Shown one piece after another: positions 19,393 through 27,427 of a stretch of DNA of 64,000 nucleotides. The DNA is from Lactobacillus isalae (GTDB lineage: Bacteria > Bacillota > Bacilli > Lactobacillales > Lactobacillaceae): NCBI RefSeq assembly GCF_947539375.1, contig NZ_OX443569.1, positions 868,001 to 932,000 of the forward strand, in the 5' to 3' direction. Positions within the stretch are counted from its first letter, which is position 1. Every line of letters begins with the position of its first letter. The notes beneath the pieces were generated by a model. The model saw only the letters and a program-made list of their open reading frames with translations. It did no database searches and had not been told where the DNA came from. The position numbers and the translations under genes were made by a program.

Positions 19393-20745
19393 ATGACTAA
19401 TAAAAGTTCTGTACCTAAGAAATTATCCTTTATATCAATATATTTCTTAGGTATTAATGCGGTCATTGGATCAGGAACTTTCCTGCTACCTTCTGTAATT
19501 TATCGTTACATGAACCTAACAGCTATTCTTGTTCTTCTATGTACTGCTGTCACCGTCAGCATGATTGCCCTGTGCTATGCTGACTTATCAAGCCGTTTCA
19601 CACAATCAGGAGCCGCCTGGCTTTATTCATATAATGCTTTTGGTCGCTTTTCTGGTTACGAGTTGGGGATTTTCACCTGGTTTTTGGGATGTACAACTCT
19701 TTCAGCTGAAGTAGTTGCTTTGCTGACGGTTTTAAAGAGTTTTCTACCAATTTTTAAAAATAATGCTGTTTACATTAGTAGTATCATCTTTTTAATCTTA
19801 CTGTTTTCAATCATTAATTTCTTCGGTAGATCCTGGGTAAAAATTGTCAATAATATTTCAGCTGCTGCCAAGATTATTACTCTGATTGTCTTCATTATTG
19901 TAGGAGCTTTCTTTATTAAAAAAGCAAACTTCACTCCTGTAATCCCGCATGCTGCATTAACTGGTGTTACACCATTCTTTAAACATTTCGGTGATGCATT
20001 TACACCAATCTTTTATTTGTTTACTGGCTTTTCATTTATTCCAATTGCTGCTAAGCAAATGAACAACCCAGAAAAGAATATCCCACGTGTCTTAATCGCG
20101 GTTATGACTAGTGTGACAATTCTTGACTGCTTAATGTTATTAGTAGCAATTGGCTTGAGTGGTCAAAAGTTAGGAACCTATTCTAATCCTCTGGCTAGTG
20201 CCTTAAAAACTGGGGTTGGCCAATGGGGCTTTGCCTTTATGATCATTGGGATGTTAATTTCAATTTTTGGTGTTGCCTTTAGTGCTTCATTTAATACCCC
20301 ATCATTAATTGCTTCACTTGCTAATGAACATGGGATGTTACCTAAATGGATTGGAAAGAAAAACAAACATGATGCGCCTTGGGTTGGAATTATCTTTACA
20401 GCTATTTTATCGGCTGCCTTAGCTACTCAAAGCTACCTATTTCTTGTTTCCTGCACGGTTCTAGCATCATTTGTTCAATATGTGCCATCAATTTTAGCGG
20501 TTATTAAGTTTAAGCATAGCAATGAATATCCTACTCATGGATTTTCTCTTCCTGGAAAATATACAATTCCAATTATTGCTTTAATTATTTCTTGCTATAT
20601 GGTTACTAACTTTACCCCTAAGACTTTGCTCTTAGGAGCAGTTGTTGCGGTAATTGCAGCTGCCTGCTACTTCTTCATTGATAAAGATGAAAAATTAGAA
20701 AAAGAACATGAGGACTTTTTAGCTAAATTACGGCATACAAAATAA
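19393..20745 (+). CDS. Amino acid permease, APC superfamily
   Basis: The 450-aa protein has about 12 hydrophobic helices and the APC signature near the N-terminus (INAVIGSGTFLLP, helix 1 with the unwound GSG motif), FTGFSFIPIAAKQMNNPEKNIPR in the middle (helix 6 and following loop), and a charged C-terminal tail (about 430-450). It should import an amino acid by proton symport or exchange; the substrate cannot be read. It is monocistronic with a terminator after it. No T-box is visible upstream. Confidence 0.9.
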   Translation: MTNKSSVPKKLSFISIYFLGINAVIGSGTFLLPSVIYRYMNLTAILVLLCTAVTVSMIALCYADLSSRFTQSGAAWLYSYNAFGRFSGYELGIFTWFLGCTTLSAEVVALLTVLKSFLPIFKNNAVYISSIIFLILLFSIINFFGRSWVKIVNNISAAAKIITLIVFIIVGAFFIKKANFTPVIPHAALTGVTPFFKHFGDAFTPIFYLFTGFSFIPIAAKQMNNPEKNIPRVLIAVMTSVTILDCLMLLVAIGLSGQKLGTYSNPLASALKTGVGQWGFAFMIIGMLISIFGVAFSASFNTPSLIASLANEHGMLPKWIGKKNKHDAPWVGIIFTAILSAALATQSYLFLVSCTVLASFVQYVPSILAVIKFKHSNEYPTHGFSLPGKYTIPIIALIISCYMVTNFTPKTLLLGAVVAVIAAACYFFIDKDEKLEKEHEDFLAKLRHTK

Positions 20746-20758
20746 ATGCATATACAAT

Positions 20759-20793
20759 AAAACGAGCTTGCGAATAAATCGTAAGCTCGTTTT
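20759..20793. terminator. Bidirectional terminator between permease and surface protein
   Basis: Stem AAAACGAGCTTGCGA / TCGTAAGCTCGTTTT (one wobble) with a five-base loop, between two convergent genes. Confidence 0.85.
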
Positions 20794-20806
20794 ATTATAC
20801 TTAATT

Positions 20807-21613
20807 TTAAAGTTTGTTCTTTAACTTTCTGCCCCAAATAGCTACTGCACCAATAGCTGCTACTACTAAACCACCAACTACAACAAGTGGATTGACAGCC
20901 TTTCCTTCAGTTTCTGGTAATTGTGTTGCAACAGAAACTGGATTTGATGTTTTCTTACTATTTTTGTCTTTATCTTTAGAAGTGTTTTCAACGCTGACAT
21001 TCTTTTCAGTAACTGTAGTAGAGCCTAAATCTTTTACCACTACATCTTTATTAGCACTGTCATCGCTAGTCTTATTTGCATTCACTTTAGCAGTAGACTT
21101 TTCTACATTTTCATTTGAACTACTACTTTGCTTACTTGCATCTGATGAAGATACTGAAGCTGAAGAGTTATTGGTTTCATCAGACTTACTCGTCTTAGAA
21201 TCTTGTGCTGCAGTATCTTTAACAGTTACATAAACAGCTAATCTTGATCTAGATCCATCTGGGAAAGTTACATAAACTGTACCATAACTTGTGCCCGCCT
21301 TATTAATCTCAGGAGCTTGATCCCAATTTGCAACAGTACCTGCTGGAACCGTGCTCCAATTAGAAATACCACTTGTTGCGTCTGGTAAAACACCCTTACT
21401 AGTAGTTAAAGTTTTGACTGTTAAAGGATTAGTGTAAGCTTGTAAGTTTTTATGTTGTTCAAGCTGAGTTTGATAAGTCTTAGCTTGATCACTAGCTGCA
21501 TTTGCACTATCAGTAGTTGCAGCAAAAGCAGTACCATTCAAACTTAAGGAAGCAAGCATTGCTGCTGCACCTAAACCTGTAATTATGTTTCTTTTCTTAA
21601 TTTGTCTCATCAT
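20807..21613 (-). CDS. Surface protein with Rib-type domain and sortase-like tail (LPETE)
   Basis: The 268-aa precursor has a signal peptide (MMRQIKKRN, hydrophobic core, cleavage near AFAA), one Rib/alpha-like domain (about 65-130, with VPAGTVANWDQAPEIN and VYVTFPDGSRSRL), a Ser/Asp/Lys-rich low-complexity stalk (130-230), then QLPETEGK, a hydrophobic helix and a KLKNKL tail. This is the plan of a sortase-anchored wall protein, but the fifth position of LPxTG is Glu. It may be anchored by a tolerant sortase or stay membrane-bound. A hairpin lies in its 5' untranslated region and GAGGAG precedes the start. Confidence 0.8.
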   Translation of the reverse strand: MMRQIKKRNIITGLGAAAMLASLSLNGTAFAATTDSANAASDQAKTYQTQLEQHKNLQAYTNPLTVKTLTTSKGVLPDATSGISNWSTVPAGTVANWDQAPEINKAGTSYGTVYVTFPDGSRSRLAVYVTVKDTAAQDSKTSKSDETNNSSASVSSSDASKQSSSSNENVEKSTAKVNANKTSDDSANKDVVVKDLGSTTVTEKNVSVENTSKDKDKNSKKTSNPVSVATQLPETEGKAVNPLVVVGGLVVAAIGAVAIWGRKLKNKL

Positions 21614-21626
21614 AATTCACGCTCCT

Positions 21627-21656
21627 CAGCAAGGTAAGCTATACTTAAACTTGCTG
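21627..21656 (-). promoter_or_regulatory. 5'-UTR hairpin of the surface protein gene
   Basis: CAGCAAG / CTTGCTG inverted repeat with a nested TAAG/CTTA pair, ending next to the GAGGAG ribosome site. A TATAAT box lies about 18 bases upstream of it on the minus strand (near 21672-21677), so the hairpin is at the 5' end of the mRNA. It may stabilise the message. Confidence 0.45.
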
Positions 21657-21830
21657 TTCTATTTACTTTTATTATACAGTAGTTTTACAAAAATGTTACA
21701 AATTAATAGAATTTTTACATTCTTTGTAATATTTTAAGAAATTGCTATTATTAGCGCTTTCATTATCTTTATATCATAACTACTTTTAAAACAAAAAAGT
21801 TATGCTTAAAATCGTGATCAGACAATAAAT

Positions 21831-22214
21831 CTAATTGGCTAAGTAAGTCAAGGCAACCTGTAATTGTGTTAAATCACTAATGGTTTGCGCAATATCTTCT
21901 TGATCGACAATTTGATAAATTTCTGAATTATCTTCATCAAATTCAAAACCTGCTCCAATTACAATATCAGCAGCCTCTTCAAGTAAATCAAAATTCTCCT
22001 GACTTGGATCTAACTTGAATAAAGTTCCTCCATCATCAGTAATTCGGTACGTGCCATCCATTTCTTTCTCAATCCAACAATAAACTAAATCTCCATATGC
22101 TCCAATCAATGGGGTAGCAACTTCAATATCATCGCCTGCTTGAATAAAATGAATATTTTGTTTAAGCCAATTCATCGAATTTTGTTCAATTGATTTTAAT
22201 TCGGAATCTTTCAT
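21831..22214 (-). CDS. DUF1828-domain protein
   Basis: The 127-aa acidic cytoplasmic protein has the DUF1828 core: IEVATPLIGAYGDLVYCWIE, then GTYRITDDGGTLFKL. The function of the family is unknown. A distant relative follows downstream of nothing on the same strand: the gene at 22295-22696 shares the same order of a hydrophobic strand, GTY-[RA]-[IL]-[TN]-D and an aromatic pair. GGAGGG precedes the start. I infer a paralogous pair from this pattern, not from any alignment score. Confidence 0.65.
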   Translation of the reverse strand: MKDSELKSIEQNSMNWLKQNIHFIQAGDDIEVATPLIGAYGDLVYCWIEKEMDGTYRITDDGGTLFKLDPSQENFDLLEEAADIVIGAGFEFDEDNSEIYQIVDQEDIAQTISDLTQLQVALTYLAN

Positions 22215-22266
22215 GTTTATCCCTCCTGTGCTTTCATTAAATTATAACTTAGAAAGACAAAAAAAA

Positions 22267-22287
22267 AGAAGCTAAACCATAGCTTCT
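22267..22287 (-). terminator. Terminator after the 133-aa DUF1828-like gene
   Basis: Stem AGAAGCTA / TAGCTTCT, five-base loop, then nine Ts on the minus strand. Confidence 0.75.
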
Positions 22288-22294
22288 ATAATTC

Positions 22295-22696
22295 TTATCT
22301 AGTAAGTTGAGCGAATTCAACTACCCGATTTAATAATTGAGCAAAATTATTTACTTCGCTTCGCAAATCATGACCATTAATATAATCACGAGTCAGCTCA
22401 CCGCGATCATCAAGTAAAACGCCAAATTCGCTAGCTAAGCGTGCAACATCGGTTGCAATACTTGAAAAACTGCCGATATTATCATCAATCGCTCTAGCAG
22501 TAAAGAAGCGATCATTTAGGGCATAAGTACCATTAGGGTAAACGATTAGATTGAAATGAATTGTATCATTTAGTCCATCAACTATATTAGTAGAAACACG
22601 ATATTCATTCTCATCTACTGGTTCGATAGAAAATGCAGAACTAATACCATTATCATCTCTAAAAGATTTCATTAAAACGTCTTCAAGATCATACAT
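22295..22696 (-). CDS. DUF1828-like hypothetical protein
   Basis: The 133-aa acidic protein has no signal peptide or membrane helix. Its segment TIHFNLIVYPNGTYALNDR resembles the core of the DUF1828 protein encoded just downstream (GTYRITDDGG), suggesting a shared fold. I set the start at the ATG at 22696 because a clean GGAGG lies eight bases before it; the in-frame ATG at 22714 would place that site inside the coding region. It ends at a terminator, so the two genes are separately transcribed. Confidence 0.55.
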   Translation of the reverse strand: MYDLEDVLMKSFRDDNGISSAFSIEPVDENEYRVSTNIVDGLNDTIHFNLIVYPNGTYALNDRFFTARAIDDNIGSFSSIATDVARLASEFGVLLDDRGELTRDYINGHDLRSEVNNFAQLLNRVVEFAQLTR

Positions 22697-22901
22697 AAGC
22701 TTGACCTCCAACATCTTTATTTAACAAATTAATTAACTACACTTTCTATTATATCTTTTCTCAAAAAAATATGTTCTTTAAGCTCTGAAATTCAAAAAAT
22801 AATATATTATTTTCAATATAGCGCTATTATCACATAAATTAGCTGTCTTATGTTAATAATTTTGGTTATAATAAAGAGAGTTTTAAGTGGAGGAATTCAA
22901 T

Positions 22902-23528
22902 TTGAAAAAGTTAATTGTTGGTGCTTTAAGTTGTGGTCTTTTATTACTAGCTGGTTGTCGTAATAACTTAGTGGAACCTAAACACAAGTCTTCCGCAGAA
23001 GATTACGCAATTATCCAGTCTTCTTCCCATAAAAAATCCCACAAAAAAGTGGAACAGCCTAAAAAGAAGAGCGAAGACAAAAAGAAAAAGACGGATGATA
23101 AGTCAAAAGACGAAGATAAAAAGATGGATGATCAAATCGATACTCTAAATACTAATGATGAGACTAGCTCAAGCTCTGAGTCTCAATCAAGTTCATCTGT
23201 TCCAGCTTTAAGTAACTCTAAACGCGAGAATAATGCAGAAAATAATAGAAGTTTTAGATCAAACTTTGGATCCTCTTTATACACTATTCCGCGTCAAAAT
23301 TATAGTTATTACACTCCTCAGCGTAGTTACAATAATTGGTCAACAAATAGTAATACTAATTCAAACAACCAGAGTTCTGCAACAAGTAGTTCGAAGTCAG
23401 AATCAAGTGCTTCTTCTAACACTTCATCTGAAAATTCTTCAAGTTCAACTGAAGAAAATCAAACACCGGCTACACAGAATAACGATTCTAATTCAGCCGA
23501 ATCAAGTGAAGAAACTCAAAACGACTAA
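22902..23528 (+). CDS. Ser/Asn-rich lipoprotein
   Basis: The 208-aa precursor has a lipoprotein signal: LKKLIVGALSCGLLLLAGC, with lipobox LAGC and the lipidated Cys near residue 19. The mature part is a lysine-rich segment, then Ser/Asn/Thr/Tyr/Gln-rich low-complexity sequence, probably an extended surface coat. I set the start at the TTG at 22902 because GGAGG lies nine bases upstream; the in-frame GTG at 22887 overlaps that site. The function is unknown. A strong hairpin follows. Confidence 0.75.
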   Translation: MKKLIVGALSCGLLLLAGCRNNLVEPKHKSSAEDYAIIQSSSHKKSHKKVEQPKKKSEDKKKKTDDKSKDEDKKMDDQIDTLNTNDETSSSSESQSSSSVPALSNSKRENNAENNRSFRSNFGSSLYTIPRQNYSYYTPQRSYNNWSTNSNTNSNNQSSATSSSKSESSASSNTSSENSSSSTEENQTPATQNNDSNSAESSEETQND

Positions 23529-23530
23529 TA

Positions 23531-23566
23531 TTAAAAAGGCACTCAATCAAAAGAGTGCCTTTTTAA
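23531..23566. terminator. Bidirectional terminator
   Basis: A 14-bp stem (TTAAAAAGGCACTC / GAGTGCCTTTTTAA) with an eight-base loop between the lipoprotein and Nudix genes. It overlaps the last codon of the Nudix gene. Confidence 0.88.
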
Positions 23567-24003
23567 TATATTTGATCTATTTTTCCATCTAGCAAGTGTT
23601 CACTTATATCTTTATCAAAGAAAACCGGCAAATCATGATCAAAATTATAGGCTAATTTCTTACTTTTCAGTTCTTCTTTTGTCATCCAAGACAGCTTTCC
23701 TTCGTCTGAAGATTTTACTCTTCCAGTAAAATCGGTCGCAATATAAAAGAATACTAAGTATCGCTCATCATTTTTATCAAAGAATTGCTTTACACCAACT
23801 AAACGCGGATCTTTAATGGATAGTCCTGTTTCTTCTTTAATTTCTCTAACTACAGAATCATGAAAAGACTCGTGCGATTCAACGTGTCCACCAGGAAAAG
23901 TTAAGCCGGGCCAAACAGGATCATTTCGATCAAGAACTAAAATTTTATCTTTTTTCTTAATCATACACATATTAGTTAAAGTTACAGGTTCAGAGCGCTT
24001 CAT
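23563..24003 (-). CDS. Nudix hydrolase (MutT-like)
   Basis: The 146-aa protein contains a full Nudix box from about residue 39: G-HVESH-E-SFHDSVV-REIKEETGL, matching GX5EX7REUXEEXGU. The N-terminus (TLTNMCMIKKKDKILVLDR) is like the 8-oxo-dGTP diphosphatase group of Firmicutes, so it may cleanse damaged nucleotides. Nudix substrates are not predictable from the box alone. It is a single gene, convergent with the lipoprotein gene. Confidence 0.85.
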   Translation of the reverse strand: MKRSEPVTLTNMCMIKKKDKILVLDRNDPVWPGLTFPGGHVESHESFHDSVVREIKEETGLSIKDPRLVGVKQFFDKNDERYLVFFYIATDFTGRVKSSDEGKLSWMTKEELKSKKLAYNFDHDLPVFFDKDISEHLLDGKIDQIY

Positions 24004-24124
24004 TATTTAAAGTTCACTTTCTATAATAATTAAGTTTTATTTTACTACTGTCGATTCATTTTTCTAAATACTTATTTATTAGTATAATTAATATACATAG
24101 AATAATTATTAGAAGGAATTAAAA

Positions 24125-24964
24125 ATGACTTTGCAAATTAATACCCGCGTTGATTCTATCACATGGCCACTAAATCAAAACTTAACTAACCAAGAAATAA
24201 TCTCTCAATTAGAGCTAACCGTAACTGAAAATGGGCAACTAATTTCAAACGATAATTTAAGTATCAATAAAAAAGCTGTCAATCGTTCAGAAGCAGGCGT
24301 TTATCCGGTAATCATTACTGCAATTGGTTCTAATAATGAATATGCAACTAAGAAAATTCAAGCTTGGGTAACTGACAAAAATAATGTAAGTAGTGCTACT
24401 CATCCTCCAGTGCGCCCTACTCCTGCTCCGCAGTATAAGGCACCATCTCAAACAACTAGTCCAAAAAAGAAAAGTAAGAAAAAAGTTGTGTATATCGTAC
24501 TTGGAATTCTTGTGCTGCTAATTGCTATTATTTTTGGAATCTCGGCTTGCCAAGCACATAATGACACGGTTCAAAATGAACAAGCACAAAGCAACGCACT
24601 TAATAATACTAACAGCAAGTTAGATAATTTGTCTGAACAAAATAAACAATTAATGCAGCAAAATAAAGAACTGCAAAGCGCTATTAATACCTATAAGCAG
24701 GATCAAAATAAAGAAGAATTACAAAATCAGTTAAATCAAATAAAAAATGAAAATCAACAATTGAAGAATAACGCAACTAATAATCAAGCCTTGCAAAACC
24801 AAATCGATCAACTGGGCTCTACTATCGATCAAATCAAACAAAATCCAAATCAGGCCGATTCATTATTAAATCAAATGAAAAATAATCAAAACGAATTTAT
24901 GCAGAATTTAAATGCAGCCTTTCAAAAATTAGTTAGCGACTTTCAGCAAATGATTGGTAAATAG
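24125..24964 (+). CDS. Single-pass membrane protein with Ig-like N-domain and Asn/Gln-rich coiled coil
   Basis: The 279-aa protein has an N-terminal beta-rich Ig-like module (1-90, ending KKIQAWVTDK), a Pro/Lys linker (95-120), one hydrophobic helix (about 121-142, VVYIVLGILVLLIAIIFGI), and a long Gln/Asn/Lys coiled coil (145-279). There is no signal peptide. The strong positive charge before the helix predicts the N-domain inside and the coiled coil outside, which is unusual for an Ig-like module. The function is unknown. It may be a surface fibre anchor or a septum or wall-sensing protein. Confidence 0.55.
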   Translation: MTLQINTRVDSITWPLNQNLTNQEIISQLELTVTENGQLISNDNLSINKKAVNRSEAGVYPVIITAIGSNNEYATKKIQAWVTDKNNVSSATHPPVRPTPAPQYKAPSQTTSPKKKSKKKVVYIVLGILVLLIAIIFGISACQAHNDTVQNEQAQSNALNNTNSKLDNLSEQNKQLMQQNKELQSAINTYKQDQNKEELQNQLNQIKNENQQLKNNATNNQALQNQIDQLGSTIDQIKQNPNQADSLLNQMKNNQNEFMQNLNAAFQKLVSDFQQMIGK

Positions 24965-24971
24965 ATATTTT

Positions 24972-25012
24972 AAAAGGGATGTTTCTGGTGTATAGAAACA
25001 TCCCTTTTTTGA
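24972..25012 (+). terminator. Terminator after the coiled-coil protein
   Basis: A 15-bp perfect stem (AAAAGGGATGTTTCT / AGAAACATCCCTTTT) with a seven-base loop and a T run. Confidence 0.9.
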
Positions 25013-25038
25013 TGACTCCACGTGGTGTGGAGAATAAT
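25011..25038 (-). repeat. Degenerate type I-E CRISPR repeat, inverted
   Basis: Read on the minus strand this gives TTATTCTCCAC, a variant centre, then GTGGAG-TCATC. This matches the arms of the type I-E repeat kept at 26501-26528 (GTATTCTCCAC ... GTGGAG-ATGATCC). It is alone, inverted relative to the other copies, and abuts a terminator. It is probably a scar of a lost array. Confidence 0.45.
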
Positions 25039-25083
25039 TTTTCATCTTAAAAATTGATTCAATATAGTCAAATTCACCTTTTA

Positions 25084-25263
25084 CTAATAAATCAACAATT
25101 TTATTATCATTTGCATATATGCTCCTACAATTTCATGTTTTTTACCATCGTCAATTAATAGATATTTATGTTCAAAAATGTCATTGGTACCTTGAAGACC
25201 AACCCATGAGATACCTTTTTCAATGTAGGGCGTTACAACTAAAATCTTTAATTTTTTAGTCAT
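25084..25263 (-). CDS. Hypothetical 59-aa ORF, doubtful
   Basis: A frame starting MTKKLKILVVTPYIEKG and ending MIIKLLIY, with only a weak GGG before its ATG. A longer in-frame start at 25284 has no ribosome site. I do not recognise it. It may be a decayed gene, as the 180 bases upstream also look like broken coding sequence and type I-E CRISPR scars lie on both sides of this stretch. Confidence 0.3.
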   Translation of the reverse strand: MTKKLKILVVTPYIEKGISWVGLQGTNDIFEHKYLLIDDGKKHEIVGAYMQMIIKLLIY

Positions 25264-25320
25264 TATATCTTTTACCCTATACAAAATTTTACTTATACTA
25301 CTTCTTAATTATAAATGAAT

Positions 25321-25445
25321 TCAATTACTAAATGCATTTGGGTCTATATACAACTTCTCAATAGCATTAATTGAAATAGATCTATAGAGATTGTATTTCT
25401 CGTAAAATTATTTTCTTCATTAAACATCCAAAATGATGCTGGATC
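25321..25445 (-). pseudogene. Possible remnant of a broken coding sequence
   Basis: The minus strand reads DPASFWMFNEENNFTRN in one frame, then AIEKLYIDPNAFSN and a stop in another, as if a frameshift split one protein. There is no start codon or ribosome site. Family unknown. It could be chance. Confidence 0.22.
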
Positions 25446-25451
25446 TCTCTC

Positions 25452-26369
25452 CTACTTAATTTTATCGCTATTCTTCAACCGTTCTATCCTCTTATCTAGC
25501 GGAGGATGATCAGAAAACAGCCGATCAAGCCAATTACCTGCATTTGGCAAATTAAAATATAAGTGTTGCAAAGTCAAATCCTGAGAACTAATTCCTGGTG
25601 TTGATTCACTTTCATCCATTTTTTCAAGTTTAGATAAAGCCGAAATCAAACCACTCGGCTCACGCGTTAAGTCAACTGAACCTATATCGGCTAAATATTC
25701 TCTCTGGCGCGAGACTAGTAAAAACAAAAGTTTAGCCAAAGGAATACCAACGATCGAAATAATCCCACCAACTATAATTAAAAACATTGCAAAGAATTTA
25801 ATAATCAGTCCTAGCCATCCCTTGCTCTCGCTAGTCAATACGCCCCAACCAAACAATACAATTCCAATTCCAGTCATAGTGATCAAGCTCGTCAAAGCAC
25901 TCGCTAGCACTGTAATACGTGTATCGTAATTTCTAATATAAGAAAGTTCATGGCCAATAACGCCTTGAACTTCTTTCTTGTTCATCATGCTCAGAAGTCC
26001 TTGCGTAAGAGCTAAACTTGCATGTTCAGGATCGCGTCCTGTTGCAAAAGCATTTGGATCTGGATCAGGAGTAATATAAATTTTAGGAACAGGCAAGCCC
26101 CCTGCTAAACAGAGTTCCTCAACAAGTTCATATATTTCAGGATCGCTTTCTTTAGTGATTTCAACCGCATTCGTAACTTTCATTAAATGCTGAGTTGCAT
26201 CAAAGTAAACGTGCGCAATATAAATTAATCCGATAATAAAAAATCCAATTCCTACATATGAAGTAAAAATCATCCCAAGAAAAATACTTAATACCAGTAT
26301 TAAAACTGTATACAATCCCAAAATGATCCATGTATTTCTCTTATTTTGTTCTATTTGTTTATATAGCAT
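25452..26369 (-). CDS. htpX: HtpX-family membrane protease with altered zinc motif (HELSY)
   Basis: The 305-aa protein has the M48B/HtpX layout: two N-terminal membrane helices (about 17-37 and 40-58), the conserved PKIYITPDPDPNAFATG, the zinc motif near residue 140, two more hydrophobic stretches, and the third-ligand region REYLADIGSVDLTR. HtpX degrades misfolded membrane proteins. Here the HExxH motif reads GHELSYIRNYD: the second zinc-ligand His is Tyr, codon TAT where CAT is expected. The enzyme is probably inactive or impaired, although the rest of the frame is intact. It is monocistronic. Confidence 0.9.
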   Translation of the reverse strand: MLYKQIEQNKRNTWIILGLYTVLILVLSIFLGMIFTSYVGIGFFIIGLIYIAHVYFDATQHLMKVTNAVEITKESDPEIYELVEELCLAGGLPVPKIYITPDPDPNAFATGRDPEHASLALTQGLLSMMNKKEVQGVIGHELSYIRNYDTRITVLASALTSLITMTGIGIVLFGWGVLTSESKGWLGLIIKFFAMFLIIVGGIISIVGIPLAKLLFLLVSRQREYLADIGSVDLTREPSGLISALSKLEKMDESESTPGISSQDLTLQHLYFNLPNAGNWLDRLFSDHPPLDKRIERLKNSDKIK

Positions 26370-26500
26370 TTTTCACTCCAACTATTTATGCTAAAAGTCT
26401 ATGAACTAATTATACAAAATTTTCAATTGATAATACCTAAAATGTCAAAAAATGCTATTATTTGAATTAAGGATGACTGATATATCAAGGACCTTTTAGT

Positions 26501-26589
26501 GTATTCTCCACGTATGTGGAGATGATCCTTTGACGGTTATTAACCCAAATAAAGTTAATTCGTGTTCTCCACGTATGTGGAGGTATTAA
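26501..26589 (+). CRISPR. Relic type I-E CRISPR array, two repeats and one spacer
   Basis: Repeat 1 (26501-26528, 28 nt) reads GTATTCTCCACGTATGTGGA then GATGATCC. Repeat 2 (26562-26589) starts GTGTTCTCCACGTATGTGGA and decays at its 3' end (GGTATTAA). The single spacer (26529-26561) is exactly 33 nt, the usual spacing of type I-E arrays. The CTCCAC...GTGGAG stem matches the lactobacillus type I-E repeat. No type I-E cas genes occur in the window. Repeat 2 runs into a terminator. Confidence 0.7.
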
Positions 26590-26624
26590 AAAGGTCTGTT
26601 ATCACCAAGTAACAGACCTTTTTC
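26588..26624 (-). terminator. Terminator after the HIRAN gene
   Basis: A 14-bp stem (AAAAAGGTCTGTTA / TAACAGACCTTTTT) with an eight-base loop, 15 bases after the HIRAN stop codon. Confidence 0.85.
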
Positions 26625-26638
26625 TTATTTAAAATATT

Positions 26639-27064
26639 CTAATTTGCCAAGTAAACTTTAATTACTAACTCCAAGTTTTTACCATCCCAATGGAAGTTTT
26701 TTACTCGACCAAATAAAAGATTCCCAGAGTCAATCAAACGACTAAAAATCAAATTATGTTCACGTGGAATATAACCTAATTTTAATCCATACGGAGTAGC
26801 TACAGAAATAGCATTTTTATCGTATTTGTTATCAGTCTCACGTATTAATAAAACTGGATCATTCTCTTTTAAACGCGGAATCACCTTATCTTCAAGATGT
26901 AAATAGTCAGATCCACGCACTTCACAACCGTATAAAAATGTGCTGTGACTTTCCCCTGATTGTTTATAATAGACTTTTTTCAAATCAGTAACTTGATTTT
27001 CTAACTTATCAATTCTGTCCATTAAGTCTGTGATTAAAATATCATCATTTCTATAAATGCTCAT
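26639..27064 (-). CDS. HIRAN-domain protein
   Basis: The 141-aa protein has a short N-terminal coiled coil (about 8-35) followed by a HIRAN domain (about 45-140: LYGCEVRGSDYLHLED, PVLLIRETDNKYDKNAISV, LGYIPREHN). HIRAN domains bind DNA 3' ends or damaged DNA and occur in SNF2 helicases and as stand-alone bacterial proteins. The partner and role are unknown. I prefer the ATG at 27064; an in-frame GTG four codons earlier is also possible, and neither has a strong ribosome site. It is a single gene with a terminator. Confidence 0.75.
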   Translation of the reverse strand: MSIYRNDDILITDLMDRIDKLENQVTDLKKVYYKQSGESHSTFLYGCEVRGSDYLHLEDKVIPRLKENDPVLLIRETDNKYDKNAISVATPYGLKLGYIPREHNLIFSRLIDSGNLLFGRVKNFHWDGKNLELVIKVYLAN

Positions 27065-27179
27065 TGTCTGATACACTTTCTTTTCTATGTAAAAACTTAT
27101 ATTGCCTAATATCTATTGAATAATAGTGGGTTTCTTTTGCTAAGCATTTTAATAAAAAATATTCTTGTTTTACATTTCT

Positions 27180-27295
27180 AAACAAAAAACACCCTCATTA
27201 GTAATATAAAGGTGCTTTCCTCGCAATAGACTCCGTAGAGTATTTACCGCTCTTCCTTGTAACTTTTACTCTACTATATATTCTATTTAAGTCAA
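27180..27295 (-). ncRNA. Candidate small structured RNA
   Basis: This is the main content of a gene-free stretch (27077-27427). The minus strand has a TTGACT box (27290-27295), a perfect 8-bp inverted repeat GTAGAGTA / TACTCTAC (27267-27274 with 27235-27242), then a terminator (AAAGCACC / GGTGTTTT at 27218-27186) with six Ts. No ORF fits. If transcription starts near 27260, the inverted repeat would overlap the promoter and act as an operator instead. I do not recognise a known RNA family. Confidence 0.35.
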
Positions 27296-27363
27296 TGGCT
27301 TCATTTAGAAATTGATGATTACACATACAACTTTAATAAACTCTACTCGTATGCAGAAAATAT

Positions 27364-27411
27364 AAAAGCCCATTAGCTTAGCCAAATTAAACGCTAAACT
27401 AATAGACTTTT
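27364..27411 (-). terminator. Terminator of the beta-glucoside operon
   Basis: A long imperfect stem (AGTCTATTAGTTTAGC / GCTAAGCTAATGGGCT, several G-U pairs) with a T-rich tail on the minus strand, 17 bases after the regulator stop codon. Confidence 0.75.
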
Positions 27412-27427
27412 TCAATTAGTTCAAATA

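Noticed and set aside
20814-21233. 139-codon plus-strand frame rich in Ser/Leu
   Set aside because: It is the complement of the low-complexity region of the surface protein gene.
27077-27427. A toxin ORF of Fst type convergent with the candidate small RNA
   Set aside because: I looked for a short hydrophobic frame on both strands around the shared terminator and found none.
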